The translations under genes were made by a program, and so were the position numbers. From assembly GCA_940337035.1 (NCBI GenBank), contig CALNHX010003592.1:62001-126000 (forward strand): DNA of 64,000 nt, read 5' to 3'. The stretch is from Agriotes lineatus (Eukaryota; Arthropoda; Insecta; Coleoptera; Elateridae). Below, in pieces: positions 22,991 through 33,943 of the stretch. Every line of letters begins with the position of its first letter. Position 1 is the stretch's first letter. The notes beneath the pieces were generated by a model that was not told the DNA's origin, ran no database searches, and was given only the letters and a program-made list of their open reading frames with translations.

Positions 22991-24321
22991 CGATTTACTT
23001 TCGCGTTAGTTAAAGTATTACTATTTTTGATTTCCGAACGCGTGCTGATTGCATTTTTGTTATCGGAACTCACTTCGTTTGCGCGAGCAACCGTGCTTTA
23101 CAATGCAATTCTTCCTTCTTTTCCGAGAAAGTATCTGAAGCGGTCGTGTTTTAGGCCCAAGTCGAAACCAAACTTGTAATTCCTGCACGTGGCAGGATTT
23201 TCGTCGTAAATGTTGGTTTACGGGTTTTTAGGTTAGACTACGTTAATTATTTTGTGAGGACAACTGGTCGCTCACTTATAATGTCATTTTAAATGGATTT
23301 TCTGGGCAGGAAACCGCCTGGAGCAAGAATATTGTAATTATTGGCGCTTCCATTGAAGAAGGTAAGCAAAGTTTTGCTAACTTATTGAGTGCTTAGGTTT
23401 GCTCTAGATTTTTCGATAATGTGTTATGTATTTATCATCTATTAGCGCTCCTCGCAAGGCCACTACTTTTGGGCTGTTTATAAAGAAATTCGGAATGCAC
23501 TCTACCGATGGCGCACACCTCGCTGAGCCTTATCTGTCAACACGAACAGGAACCACATTCCTACGATAGCGGCACATCGTTAATCAAAGATGCTACATCT
23601 AGCAAAGATTTAATGAGGGAACTTCTATAATTCAAGCTGGAGGACGCGAGCTAGCATTTTATTTATTTCAGTATTTTAGCAATTTCCGTAATACAAGCGA
23701 CGAGGTACTCGTTGTCTTTTTAAATAGTAAATCTATATATTATTTGATCTCACAAGCAGTGGCAGAGTTTATGCCAAAAAGGGACATAGGGTAAGCATTA
23801 TTATGACTATCGTATGTTAGAATGTGTGAAAGTTGTATGAACTGCTAGTCGTAATATGGTTACAATCTACGCCCTATATGAATTGTATATGTATTACCTG
23901 TTGATTGTGCATATTTACTATTTGAGTAGCCGATACTACTCGGTATGTGATGTTTGAATTGTTGCTTTAATCAATTTTTATTTTTGCTGTTATTTCACAG
24001 TGCATTGCTGTTTGCGGCTTCACAGTTTGGACCGGTGTCCTTCATTTTGTACCCTTGAGAGTTATATTTCTACAGATTATTGCATGCAAATAAAATATTT
24101 TTTATATGTTGGTATTGCTCATGTTAGTGTTAATTGTTGTCCATATTTGTTAATGCAAATAAACTAAATATTATGATTGTTCTTAATGTAATGTTAATTG
24201 GTTGTTCTTTTGAAGTAACATTACAGGTATTAATAATTCAGGTTCTTCAGAGCAAAAATAGCAACAGTTAGGTTTTATTGCAACGCATCCCGTGCGATTC
24301 TAGTTATTAGCTTTGAAATAC
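22991..24321. other. No gene recognised
   Basis: About 1.3 kb between the nested element and a small MITE. ORFs are short and without known motifs. GC content rises near 23450-23600, but I see no splice-consistent exon. It may belong to a further element inserted in the mariner-type gene. Confidence 0.4.
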
Positions 24322-24324
24322 TGA

Positions 24325-24512
24325 GGGCCGGTTGCAGAAAGCAATGTTAAGTCTGGTGTTAGCTAACGCGACGTCAAAGTGAACAAAAACGAATCAAATC
24401 TCAAATGCTTATGGTAACTAATACATTAGTAAACAAAATTTGATGCGATTTTGTTCACTTTGACGCGATGTTAGCTAACACCAGACTTAACATTGCTTTC
24501 TGCAACCGGCCC
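24325..24512. mobile_element. 188-bp palindromic MITE with 3-bp TSD
   Basis: Begins GGGCCGGTTGCAGAAAGCAA and ends with its reverse complement; arms are about 75 bp with few mismatches. TGA flanks both sides (24322-24324 and 24513-24515). A 3-bp target and GGGCC ends would suit PIF/Harbinger, but the superfamily is a guess. Confidence 0.85.
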
Positions 24513-24796
24513 TGAATCGCAGTAATTTTATTTCTTTGGGGCTTTGTCAAACCTGGCGCCTAAAATTAGACCTTATACATATTGTGGTTTGATTAATTGT
24601 AATAAATTGTATCCACCCACTTACCGATTAAAACTGAGTTAGCCATTGAAATTCACGTAGGGCTAGATTGGTCACTTTGGCAATAACTGTCGTGCTGTTG
24701 TGCACACTTAATGTTTATTCGCCACCCTTTTGTTACCGGGTGTTCAAAATTTAATGTGCTAGGCCGAAGCTGAATATTTGGTAATAAACGTTTCAG

Positions 24797-25284
24797 TTTA
24801 GATTTATGGGCTGCAATTGTGAACGATATCTTAATAGCGCCTTTCGAAATGCCGACGCGTCTAAATGGCGAATCTTACCTGCATTTTTTACAAGAAGATT
24901 TACCAAGACCCCTAGACGATGTTCCATTGGCTATGCGACATAACATGTGGTTTATGTATGATGGCTGTTCATCACATTTTAGTCGTGCTGCAAGAGATTA
25001 TCTCGATCATACCTTTCCGCAACGGTGAATCGGCCGGGGTAAATTAATTTAATGGTCCCCACGCAACCCTGATCTCAACCAACTGGACTTCTTCTTATGC
25101 GGTGCCTTAAATACCGGGCACATGCAACTGAAGTAGTTGATACCATTGAAGAGTTGCGTCATCGAATCAATGTTGCTACAGAGGACTCGCGAAAACAATT
25201 TCCGCAGGTGTCGAGAAATTGGATTCGTCGTGCGCTCCTGTGTGTTGAAAAGCAGAGGCAGCATTTTGAACAATGTTTGTGATT
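24797..25284 (+). pseudogene. Mariner-type DDE_3 transposase, C-terminal part
   Basis: FSLDLWAAIVNDILIAPFEM, LNGESYLHFLQEDLPR and MWFMYDGCSSHFSRAARDYL run in one frame to 25028. After a stop and a frame change come PRNPDLNQLDFFL and, near the end, WIRRALLCVEKQRQHFEQ. YDG---H supplies the second and PDL--LDFF the third acidic position of the DDE domain. It starts at the residue where the 17.6-18.06 kb fragment ends, so both may be halves of one transposase. A degenerate end (TTACCCTGTG) is near 25684. Confidence 0.82.
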
Positions 25285-25689
25285 TTGGTGAATTTAATTT
25301 TTTTTTCATTTTTTGAAATTGGAAATAAGTTGTAAAAAATATGTTTTCTTAGAAAACGATAAAAAATTCAAATTCGTTCTTTTTTAATTACAAGACAATA
25401 ATAAGCAATTAAAAAAATAATGACGTTGAAATAGAAATTAGCATTGTTGTGAGCAGTCTTGTATTTTTCTCTATAAGTTTGAAATTATATCGTTTCCAAA
25501 GAATCAAAGAAATATTGTTCCTCTGGAAAACGATTTAATTTCAGCAATACTTGGGAAACTTTTTAAAACTTTTAAACCGCTGTAACTTTTTTATTATTGG
25601 TTTTTCATGAAATGTTTGTTAATAAAAAATGTTTAGTTTAGTCCCATCTATCTACCCTAAAAATTTCCTCCGTGCATTATAAATTACCC

Positions 25690-25820
25690 TGTGTAAATAA
25701 AAGTTGTAACTGTACATCTTGTCAATGACTATAAAGTATTGTAGTAAAATAGCACACTTGCATTATTCACCTCCGAATGAAAACACGTAATTAGCGTATC
25801 ATTCCAAATTTATTTACCTC
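25690..25820. repeat. Dispersed repeat, copy 2
   Basis: Same family as 12222-12340 (AAATAAAAGTTGTA ... CACGTAATTAGCGTATCATT). The Jockey-type element at 25821 is inserted directly into it, so the repeat was there first. Confidence 0.65.
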
Positions 25821-26034
25821 TTTTTTTTTTTTTATTTTTTTTTTTATTGGAAGAACCAGTTCAGCAAATATTCTTGCTATTCATGGTCTTGTTAAAGTAT
25901 TTTGCATAACAAATACACAGTAACTACATCTAAGGTTAACATTATTAGTTATTTGAGTTAATAACAAGTTCATAAAATATGATAAAAGAGTACCTACTAA
26001 TGCTAAGTATGGTCCTAATATAGTTATTTACAGA

Positions 26035-28755
26035 TTAGTCTATTTCAACAAGGTCTTGTGTTAATCGACGCTTAAGTCTTGTATGTATATTTTTTCTTCC
26101 TAATTGATGCACTTGAGTACTCGGACACATTTCCAAGTTTTTATAGAATTTAACGCACACCTTTTTAATAAACTGTTCGATTGTTAATTGGTTAAGTTCG
26201 TAGTGGATTTGAGTGTTTCTCACGAACCAGTCGGCACTTGTTATCATTCGCAGCACTTTATTTTGAAAAACTTGTATTTTTCGTATATGTGTTTGTGATG
26301 CGGCACTCCACACTGGGCAGGCGTAAGTGAGTATAGGTCGTAAGATGGAGTTATAAATAAGCAAACCGCACTCTATTTTTAATGAGCTTCTGCGATTTAA
26401 TATAGGGTATAACATACCTAAGCGAACATATGCTTCATTTAGCTTTCGATTTATGTGATAGCCCCATAGAAGTTTTTGGTCGAGATATACACCTAAATAT
26501 TTAATACCCTCTTCTAATGGATTCCATCTTATCTCTTGATTATATATAGTGAGCAGAGCTGGTTTGCTATATCGCTTGAGTGTGAAGATCTTCGCCTCCG
26601 TTTTTGTTGGATTGATTGTTATACACCATTTCTCAAACCATTTCATTAGCTCATTGATACCATTTTGAAGCACTGCAGTAGCACTTTGCAAATTGTCATG
26701 CTGTGTTATGAGTGCGGTGTCATCCGCAAACATGGCGAGTTGTATGCCCTCAGGTTCTTCAATGTCATGCGTAAAAATATTAAATAATATCGGGCCTAGA
26801 ACGGATCCTTGTGGAACACCCGCGCCAATACTTTTCCAATCTGAGAGTGTTGAATTGATGCGTATAGCAAATTTTCTATTCTTAAGGAAAGATACAACAA
26901 TCTTGAACAAATACATTGGTAATCTTATTTGCAACAGTTTCAGTATTAGTCCATTGATCCACACGGTGTCGAAAGCCTTTGCTACGTCTAAGAATAGGAT
27001 TGTTGTAAACTTTTTATTTTCGTAACCCTCCTCAATGGTTTGTGTGATTCGCAGGAGTTGATGAGTCGGCGAATGTTGGTTTCTAAACCCATACTGAATC
27101 GCAGGTAATATTCTGTTTGTTGTCAAGAATTCGCTTAGGCGTGCTTGTATTGATTTCTCTAGAAGCTTAGACAACGTCGGCAATAGGCTAATTGGCCTAT
27201 AACTATCCGTGAGGTGGGCATCTTTTTTAGGCTTTTTAAAGAGAAGTATATGGGCTTTTTTCCATTCCTCTGGAAAATAGCCTATGTGCATACATGCATT
27301 GAAAACGATTGTTAGATAAACAAGACACTTCTTTGATAAGTTTTTTAATATGCTGTTTGTGATCATATCATGACCTGGGGCCTTCTTGGTGGAGAGTTTG
27401 TTTATGTAACATTCCAATTCTGAAGGCGACACTGGATTTTCACAGTTACTATTTTCGTAATTTATATTTTTAACTATCTCGTTCGTTTGGCTAACAAACT
27501 CCCGATTACCTGTATTTGTTTTGGTAGTAAAGGTGTTTTCCAGTTTTTCAGCAAATACTTGGCACTTTTCTTGATCAGTTTCATAAGTTTCTCCATTCGT
27601 TCTTATAAAAGGCATTGTTTGTGGTTTATTTAGGATTTTCCTGGTGGCCTTCCACATTGTACCATCATTAGCTTGGAGTTCTTGCAGATATGTTTGATAC
27701 TTATCGATTCTGTATTGATCCATATCTCTTCGTAATTGGTGTGTGAGTTTGTTGAGTAGTGTTTTGACTAGTGGGTTACGCGTGCTTTGCCAAAGTCTCC
27801 GCACTTTATTTTTCTCTTTAATTTGATGGAGAAGGTTGCGTGGTACATGCTCAGGAATTGAGTTACGTTGATTGACAATGTGGGTTGTTGAACTTTCAAT
27901 TGAATTTTTAATTGCCTTAGTGAAGTCATCTATAGATTTATCTATACTGGAATTAGATTCTAGGTTTGTAGGGCACTTAATTTTGTTGTCAATGACATTT
28001 CGAAAATCTTCCCAGTTGACTGGTCCCTTAATCAGTTTAGCGATTTTATTGATTACTTTGACATTTTGATCGAAAGTGATGAGTATCGGCAGGTGATCGG
28101 ATGTAAGCTCGGGGACAACCACTTGATTGATAGGTCTGGTAAAGTTCTTGCAAAGTAAAATGTCCAAAATGTCAGGTTGGTGGTCGGTTCGAAAAGGCAC
28201 ATAGGTTGGTTCAGGTGGTGCTAAGATATGAAAGCCATTTTCTGCAGCGTATTTTAGTAGCATTGCGCCATTTTGGTTTCCTGCGCGGCAACCCCATATA
28301 GTATTTTTGCTGTTTAGATCTCCGGCTATTATAACAGCTTCTTTAGTTGTGAACATTTTTCTCAAATCCTGTTGATCAAGCTTTTTATTAGGTTGTTTAT
28401 ATACACATATGAGATTGATGTTGGTATCATCTTCGAGTTTAATTTTAACTCCTACAACTTCTAGACTTAGTAAGTTTGGTAACAGCAGTGGTACAGCATT
28501 TATATTCTTTTTACTGAGTATGGCGACACCGCCAGATGCTTTATCGGCTTCTCTGTCATTTCGGTATATATTGTATCCGGGAATTGTAAATGGTGAGTTT
28601 TTAATCAAATGTGTTTCGCTTATACATGCGATATCGACTTGATAACGGGCCAAAAATTCAATTAGCATCGATCTTTCTTGTTTTACACCATTTGAATTAA
28701 AGTTGGTTATTGTTAAGTTAGAAATTATTCTCTGTTTATTTGGTGACATCAGCAA
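26035..28755 (-). CDS. Jockey-type ORF2: AP endonuclease and reverse transcriptase, 906 aa, intact
   Basis: Residues about 10-230 are an APE-type endonuclease: DIACISETHL, VIIAGDLNSKNTIWGC and TSDHLPILI carry its active-site residues. RT follows at about 480-760: SYRPISLLPTLSKLLEK, FLDVAKAFDTVW, GVPQGSVLGPILFNIF and MFADDTALI (catalytic FADD). After it come KYLGVYLDQKLLW and RPILTYACPVW. The length is usual for Jockey ORF2 and there is no internal stop. ORF2 starts 20 bp before the ORF1 stop, in another frame, which suggests re-initiation or frameshift translation. The complete frame implies possible recent activity. Antisense ORFs over it are shadows. Confidence 0.93.
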   Translation of the reverse strand: MLMSPNKQRIISNLTITNFNSNGVKQERSMLIEFLARYQVDIACISETHLIKNSPFTIPGYNIYRNDREADKASGGVAILSKKNINAVPLLLPNLLSLEVVGVKIKLEDDTNINLICVYKQPNKKLDQQDLRKMFTTKEAVIIAGDLNSKNTIWGCRAGNQNGAMLLKYAAENGFHILAPPEPTYVPFRTDHQPDILDILLCKNFTRPINQVVVPELTSDHLPILITFDQNVKVINKIAKLIKGPVNWEDFRNVIDNKIKCPTNLESNSSIDKSIDDFTKAIKNSIESSTTHIVNQRNSIPEHVPRNLLHQIKEKNKVRRLWQSTRNPLVKTLLNKLTHQLRRDMDQYRIDKYQTYLQELQANDGTMWKATRKILNKPQTMPFIRTNGETYETDQEKCQVFAEKLENTFTTKTNTGNREFVSQTNEIVKNINYENSNCENPVSPSELECYINKLSTKKAPGHDMITNSILKNLSKKCLVYLTIVFNACMHIGYFPEEWKKAHILLFKKPKKDAHLTDSYRPISLLPTLSKLLEKSIQARLSEFLTTNRILPAIQYGFRNQHSPTHQLLRITQTIEEGYENKKFTTILFLDVAKAFDTVWINGLILKLLQIRLPMYLFKIVVSFLKNRKFAIRINSTLSDWKSIGAGVPQGSVLGPILFNIFTHDIEEPEGIQLAMFADDTALITQHDNLQSATAVLQNGINELMKWFEKWCITINPTKTEAKIFTLKRYSKPALLTIYNQEIRWNPLEEGIKYLGVYLDQKLLWGYHINRKLNEAYVRLGMLYPILNRRSSLKIECGLLIYNSILRPILTYACPVWSAASQTHIRKIQVFQNKVLRMITSADWFVRNTQIHYELNQLTIEQFIKKVCVKFYKNLEMCPSTQVHQLGRKNIHTRLKRRLTQDLVEID

Positions 28756-30097
28756 ATAGATTCGGAATTAACGAAGCAATAAATGATTTTATATATGGAG
28801 TAATAATTTTTATTATTTCATTGATAATTTTATTTAATGGATTACTGTTATCTGTATTGGCTGTAGAGTTATCCGTGTCAGTTCCTTGAGTGTTAGTTGT
28901 TGGGAGTTTAGGCCACGCTTTTGTTGATTGGAAGTCTTCTTTTGCGTCTAATTTTTGCTGCACTTGAGGTCTAATGTTGTGGATCAAAGGTCGTGTCTTT
29001 TGTTTTTCTATTATTTTAGCTAGATACGGACAGCCTCTGTAATTTGCTGAATGATTGTTACCACAATTTACGCATTGTGCTTCTTCACCTGACTTTTTTG
29101 GACAATCGCCAGTTAAATGGTCTCCAGTGCATTTAACGCATCTTGGGTCTAATTTGCAGTAATTGCGCGTATGACCATAGCGCTGGCAGCGATAGCATTG
29201 TGGTATTGTTTTGGATTTGTGTCTTGGTTCAACTTCCACAATACAATAGCAGATTTTCGTTATTTTAAAAATGTTCAGTGAATTTCCGCCCTTAGGTAAC
29301 TGAACTATAACCAGTGGCATTGGTTTTTTCTTGTTGAGCATTCGAGTAACCTTTGTAGCTGGAATGTTGTTCTCTTTTAGTTCTTTAAGTATTTCTTCTT
29401 CCGTTATCGATTGCGGTAGATTTCGTATAATTACTTCAAGCGATGCACTATCTGGATCTTTATATGTATGATATTTAACATGGTGATTTTCGTAAAACTT
29501 TGTAAGTTTTCGATAGTCTTCAATGCTAGTAACATTAATTCTCAAGAATTCCCCTTTGTAATTGGTTGAAAAGTCCTGGTTAGTAGTGTTTTCTTTAATC
29601 TCCTGAATTACTCTTTGAAAATTATTCGCATTGTGCAGGTATATGGGAGGAATTTTTGTTTTGACTTGCACTGTCTCAGTAGGAGTGCTATTCTTGTCTT
29701 GAGAACAAGGTGTTGTAATATTCGTACTTTCGGGCAAATAGTAACGGTTTCGTTTTATTAAATTCACGTTGTCCAAGAGATATTTTTTGGCGAGATTATC
29801 TCCTTCGGGCGAGCCAAGGGAACGTTTACTGGTGTGATTCTCACGCGAATTTTGTGATAGTTCGCCATGGTGTTTGATTAATATGTGAGGTTCAAGGGGA
29901 TTGCTTTTGTCAATTTCTATGATGTCATCAGCTTGTTCAGTGTTCATGTTTAGATCATTGTTATTTATTGTTGTTTTGATAGGGTACTTAAATGTCCTGG
30001 TATTAGTAGATATTTTATTCCGGTGCAGGTCATGCGACAATGACCGTAAGTAAGAAATGTTTGTACTTACAGGATAATCACTTGGCGCTGCGCGCAC
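28736..30097 (-). CDS. Jockey-type ORF1: Gag-like RNA-binding protein, up to 453 aa
   Basis: A long N-terminal region of low complexity is followed by an RRM-like PRE_C2HC segment (VIIRNLPQSITEEEILKELK ... VTRMLNKKKPMPLVIVQLPK). Three zinc knuckles come next: CYRCQRYGHTRNYC, CVKCTGDHLTGDC and CVNCGNNHSANYRGCP. This is the standard ORF1 layout of Jockey-clade elements; the protein binds element RNA. The frame opens at 30097, but the Met near 29947 (MNTEQADDIIEI) is an equally good start because the earlier part looks like leader. Confidence 0.9.
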   Translation of the reverse strand: MRAAPSDYPVSTNISYLRSLSHDLHRNKISTNTRTFKYPIKTTINNNDLNMNTEQADDIIEIDKSNPLEPHILIKHHGELSQNSRENHTSKRSLGSPEGDNLAKKYLLDNVNLIKRNRYYLPESTNITTPCSQDKNSTPTETVQVKTKIPPIYLHNANNFQRVIQEIKENTTNQDFSTNYKGEFLRINVTSIEDYRKLTKFYENHHVKYHTYKDPDSASLEVIIRNLPQSITEEEILKELKENNIPATKVTRMLNKKKPMPLVIVQLPKGGNSLNIFKITKICYCIVEVEPRHKSKTIPQCYRCQRYGHTRNYCKLDPRCVKCTGDHLTGDCPKKSGEEAQCVNCGNNHSANYRGCPYLAKIIEKQKTRPLIHNIRPQVQQKLDAKEDFQSTKAWPKLPTTNTQGTDTDNSTANTDNSNPLNKIINEIIKIITPYIKSFIASLIPNLFADVTK

Positions 30098-30317
30098 GCC
30101 GCGCGATAGGATTTATCGCCGTTATCACTACCGTGCGAGTTCGTGTTATTGCCACAGTATAAATATAAATGCGTTTATTAATTAACAAATGCAATGTTCT
30201 GCTTAACGAGAAATTACACACTGAATAATCAACCTTACTCAGTCGCGTCTCGATGAGGACGTGAAATAGTGTCAAATGAGTGACGTAATGAGTTACTTAT
30301 CCCACTGGAGTAGATAA

Positions 30318-30450
30318 TAGTATATTATATCATGAGGGACTAAAGTGCACCATTTAATCCCGCGAGTGAAGTTTGTTGCCTCGAGGGTGAAGCCCGAGGG
30401 CAACAACCACTCAAGGGATTTAGGCACTTTAGTCACGAGGTATATACGCT
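30318..30450. mobile_element. Snapback element, GTATATTA family
   Basis: AATAGTATATTATATCATGA at the left and ACGAGGTATATACGCTATTT at the right bracket a hairpin. GGGACTAAAGTGC pairs with an imperfect partner at about 30424-30434, and the centre GTTGCCTCGAGG folds onto CCCGAGGGCAAC. The plus-strand base GGAGTAGATAATAG lies just outside. The ends match 10785, 11178 and 43064. Confidence 0.65.
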
Positions 30451-30815
30451 ATTTTTTGCACTTTTAGGAACATTATCATCAAACATTTCCAAAATTTGAA
30501 ATCTGTCAATTTGGAAACTGACAATAATTTTTTTTTAAAAACTGAATTGCAGCAGGCCCCGGGGTAGCCTGAATCAGTTGGCAGTACTGAAATGTATTGT
30601 CAGTATAGGTCAAATTCGAGATTTGCAGGTTAAGTTTTGCGTCAGTGTGTGTTAAATGACAAACAAAACCCAACCTACTAACCTCGTGTGTACATGTGTA
30701 ATTTACCATAGTTACGGTATCATTTTTACTTTAGTACCTAGGGATTAAATGAGCTACTTTAGTCCCTGTTTGCGGGGACTAAAGTATCAACTTTAGTCCC
30801 GGAAGTGCAAAAAAT
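30450..30815. repeat. Inverted-repeat-bounded segment, about 365 bp
   Basis: TATTTTTTGCACTT near 30450 and AAGTGCAAAAAATA near 30801 face each other. Between them lie TTTAGTCCC blocks (30767-30804) related to the neighbouring snapback, and a 100-bp segment (30620-30710) also found at 39.33 and 47.82 kb. Confidence 0.55.
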
Positions 30816-30844
30816 ACATAAAAAATACATTGTGTGCACAATCT

Positions 30845-31435
30845 CTGAAGACCAAATATTTCCATAAAAAATCTGGTGTGATACACTGACACAACTTCCT
30901 TCTACAGTGATCGTGTAATTAGCCAAAAATTGATTTTTAATTTTTAAGAATTTGTCAAAAATTTTTAAAAATTGCAAATTCTACAAAAACGGTACTAAAT
31001 AGAGCGTTAGTTGAAGAAAAAAATTTCCTCTAAAATGTTAAGCTGAATTGAAAAATGTAATAATATACCCTGTGTTCTATTTAAAATAGGATTTAATAAA
31101 AAAAATAGATAACAATACAAAAGAAACTCATTTTAGAAGTATTCAACTGGAAAATCGCATATCTCACATCAATACACATTAAAAATGTAAAGTTTGAAAA
31201 AATCGTTAGAGCCGTTTTTGTAAAAATCGAAAAAACTGAAAAATCACAACAGTAACTTCCGGTTATGCGATTTTCTTCAAAATCTTGCTGTCGGATCTAC
31301 ATGGTACACAAAACTTATATATGAAGTTTCAACGCCATACCTCTTTTCGTTTTTGAGATATTCTGTTCACAGGCAGATTGACACACAGACAGACAGGCTG
31401 ATACACAGACAAACAGACTGACACTAACTCGAAGG
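30845..31435. repeat. About 560-bp dispersed repeat, copy 1
   Basis: This sequence recurs inverted at 43785-44335. Shared blocks include CTGGTGTGATACACTGACAC, AATTTGTCAAAAATTTT, TATACCCTGTGTTCTATTTA and TTTTCGTTTTTGAGATATTC, in order. One end is a CAGACTGACACA-type tandem tract (31375-31430), matched in the other copy by a GT microsatellite. No coding potential is seen. Confidence 0.75.
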
Positions 31436-31735
31436 TTCGTTGTTATTTTACGCATTATTTAAGACTACAGCTTACTGCTGTATGTTTCACATACTTTTCA
31501 TATCAAATTACTTAACTTTTAAATTAAAATGTAATTGTTGCATTACAAACATTTCTTTTGTTTTTAGAAACCTTTTCATATTGAGTTCTATGCTAGTTAC
31601 ATTATTATTTATCATTTATTCTTACTAATTTACAAAATTGTTTCCTTCACGTTGTACTTTTACGTACGAAATTAATGTATTTGACTCAAAAGACTGTAAA
31701 ATAATTTATGCCCTGATGAAAACATAGCAATTATA

Positions 31736-33120
31736 CAGGGTGTTGCAAAAAGAATGGGACACCAATTAGTCATAGATTCCTTACGTTATAATAAATCGAT
31801 GAAACTTAATACACCTCAGTACAAAGTCCCTTCAGTAAGAAGTTACAGGGCATTGAAGTTAAATTTTTTATTTTTTATTTTTTTGTTAATTTCCACCAAT
31901 GCTGAGACACAGAATAATAATAACCAGAAGGATATCTTCTACACAACCGCATTGATGTCGACGCCGACAACGGGTGACCTCGAACCTTTGTATTCCATGG
32001 GCTCTCCCCAAAGCCGCTACCTACACTGACTGCACTGGCCGTTTCAGGTTAGAATTTCAGGGTAGAAACGTCTCAAGGCTATGAGGGGCCGGCGGTCAGG
32101 TAATACGAGATATCCTTCTGGTTATTATTATTCTGTGGCTGACATATCAATTTGAATTTTGGTATACATGCTTACTAATATGTACTGCGATAATAAAAAA
32201 TATATATAAATTAGACTTGACTGTAAAAAGCACTTTACCTATTTTTGAAAACTTTTTTTAAGTCTAACTTCGTTATCTGTAACATTTTTTGAATTTTTAG
32301 GTTATTATCTGAAAGAGAATTGAAAAGCACAAAAATAATGTACTCTTAGTTCTTAAACCTAAAAGCAAACGTTTACCTTAAAATGTCCATCAAAGATTTT
32401 TGGTAGTCATTAAAACGTGCAATTATCAAGCAGTCGTGATGACAAAGACAATGTCATCTAGTAAAAAACAATGACAAATCAATTAATGACATTAGTGACA
32501 TAAGAATGTGTCTTTTATGTTTAAGAAAATGCCGCTACATAACGAATTCTCCAGTGCTGAATGGTTCGTTATGTCGCAGCATTTTCGTAAGCACAAAAGA
32601 CAAAAAACTGATGTCACCAACGTCATTAATTGATTTCTTGTTGTTGTTTGCTAGATTACAATCATTACCCATTGTTTTTGTGATAATGGCACGTCTTAAT
32701 GACACCCAAAAACCTTTGATCGACTTTTTAAGGTAAACGGTTGCTCTTACTAAGAGTACATTATTTTTGTATATTTTAATTCTCTTTCAGAAAATAACAT
32801 AAAATTTTAGAAAATTTTACATATAACGAAGTTAGAGCTAAAAAAAGTTTTGAAAGATAGGTAAAGTGCCCCTTACAGTCAAGTTTAGTTTATGATTTTT
32901 TTTTCTATTAGTGCACTACATAATAGTAAGCAGGTATACCAAAATTAAAATCGACATCTTTCCATTTGTGGAAATTAACAAAAAAAAATAAAAAATTGAA
33001 TTTCAAAGCCCTATAACTTACTGAAGGGACTTTGTACTAAGGTATATTAGGTTTAATCGATTTGTTATGACGTAGGAAATCTATGACTAATCGGTGTCCC
33101 ATTCTTTTTGGGACACCCTG
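31736..33120. mobile_element. 1.39-kb foldback element with mariner-type ends
   Basis: It starts CAGGGTGTTGCAAAAAGAAT, ends GGGACACCCTG, and has TA on each side. The two arms pair along nearly their whole length around a centre near 32552 (CTACATAACGAA...TTCGTTATGTCG). The left arm carries an extra inserted palindrome at about 31905-32127, absent from the right arm. ORFs in it are by-products of the repeat. Confidence 0.85.
31905..32127. mobile_element. Palindromic insert nested in one arm of the foldback
   Basis: ACAGAATAATAATAACCAGA followed by AGGATATC at about 31911 is repeated inverted near 32100-32127. The other arm of the host foldback runs through without it, so this is a later insertion. 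Its centre (31940-32095) is GC-richer than its surroundings. Confidence 0.75.
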
Positions 33121-33943
33121 TATACAGTATTTTTATGATTCACAGCAGCTCTCTGTACCATAGCGTTGTGTGTTCAAAGCTCTAGTCACCTCTTGTTGAG
33201 AATATCCTTAGTGAAGGAGAATGACGTTTATTTTAGCCTATTTTGGATAAAAACTACCAAAAGTAATTAACGTTTTTAAAATGCTCTAGTGAAAGCTACA
33301 AGTTCCGCAAAATTTAAAAAAATTGACAATGTTGGTTATATTTCGTTCCATGGAAAGACGTCCATTGCTTGTCGTGAATTTTTCATGATATAATAACTAA
33401 ATAACTTAGAAAAACATAAAAGAAATGCTCCAACGAGTTAAAGCTTTCTTTAAATAAGAAATAGTTAGGAAATTATGTGGGTAATTTATGTTTTAAATTT
33501 AAATTGAAGACATTTGAGTTAACTGAACCACATGTAGTTAAAGGAAGTATTTAAAATAAATGAGGCCATTATTTGCAAAACTCGCCCTATGCTTTGAAGT
33601 AAATGTTCAGCAAACGAAAAAAGCTGCTCACAACACAATTAATGCATTTTCTTAGTTGTTTTTTTTTTCGCTGGTAGCTTTGTAGGAACAGAAAAACAAA
33701 ACCACTAATTAGAAACCTAAAACTATCCATTTTACAAAGAAAAAATAAATAAAGTGCATAGAGTCAGTTTTGCAAATAAAACGCAACACTAATATGTCAT
33801 CTGAGTTATCCATTTTATTAATAGTGTGAAAACAAATTTTAATTAAGTTTATTTAATGGTATAGGAAACAAAAATAGCTATTTATGCAACAAGTGCTAAA
33901 AGTCGACGTTTATGCATTAATGCATTATGTATTAATAAATATT
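33121..33943. other. No gene recognised
   Basis: AT-rich; no ORF, repeat or RNA gene that I can support. Confidence 0.45.

Larger units (their letters stand above)
25821..30260 (-). mobile_element. Jockey-clade non-LTR retrotransposon, near full length
   Basis: Two overlapping long ORFs lie on the minus strand. The 3' end is an A-rich tail (T runs at 25821-25845 on the plus strand, with AATAAA just inside). The 5' end is uncertain: the leader before ORF1 is about 150-200 bp and GC-rich with several CpG, as in internal pol II promoters of this clade. I could not find a target duplication. Both ORFs being open marks it as one of the youngest insertions here. Confidence 0.88.

Noticed and set aside
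26693..28642. Plus-strand ORFs of 65-110 codons
   Set aside because: Antisense shadows of the intact Jockey-type ORF2.
31754..32029. 91-codon ORF starting MGHQLVIDSL
   Set aside because: Falls entirely in a foldback arm and crosses the border of a nested insert; the mirrored arm would encode the same text on the other strand.
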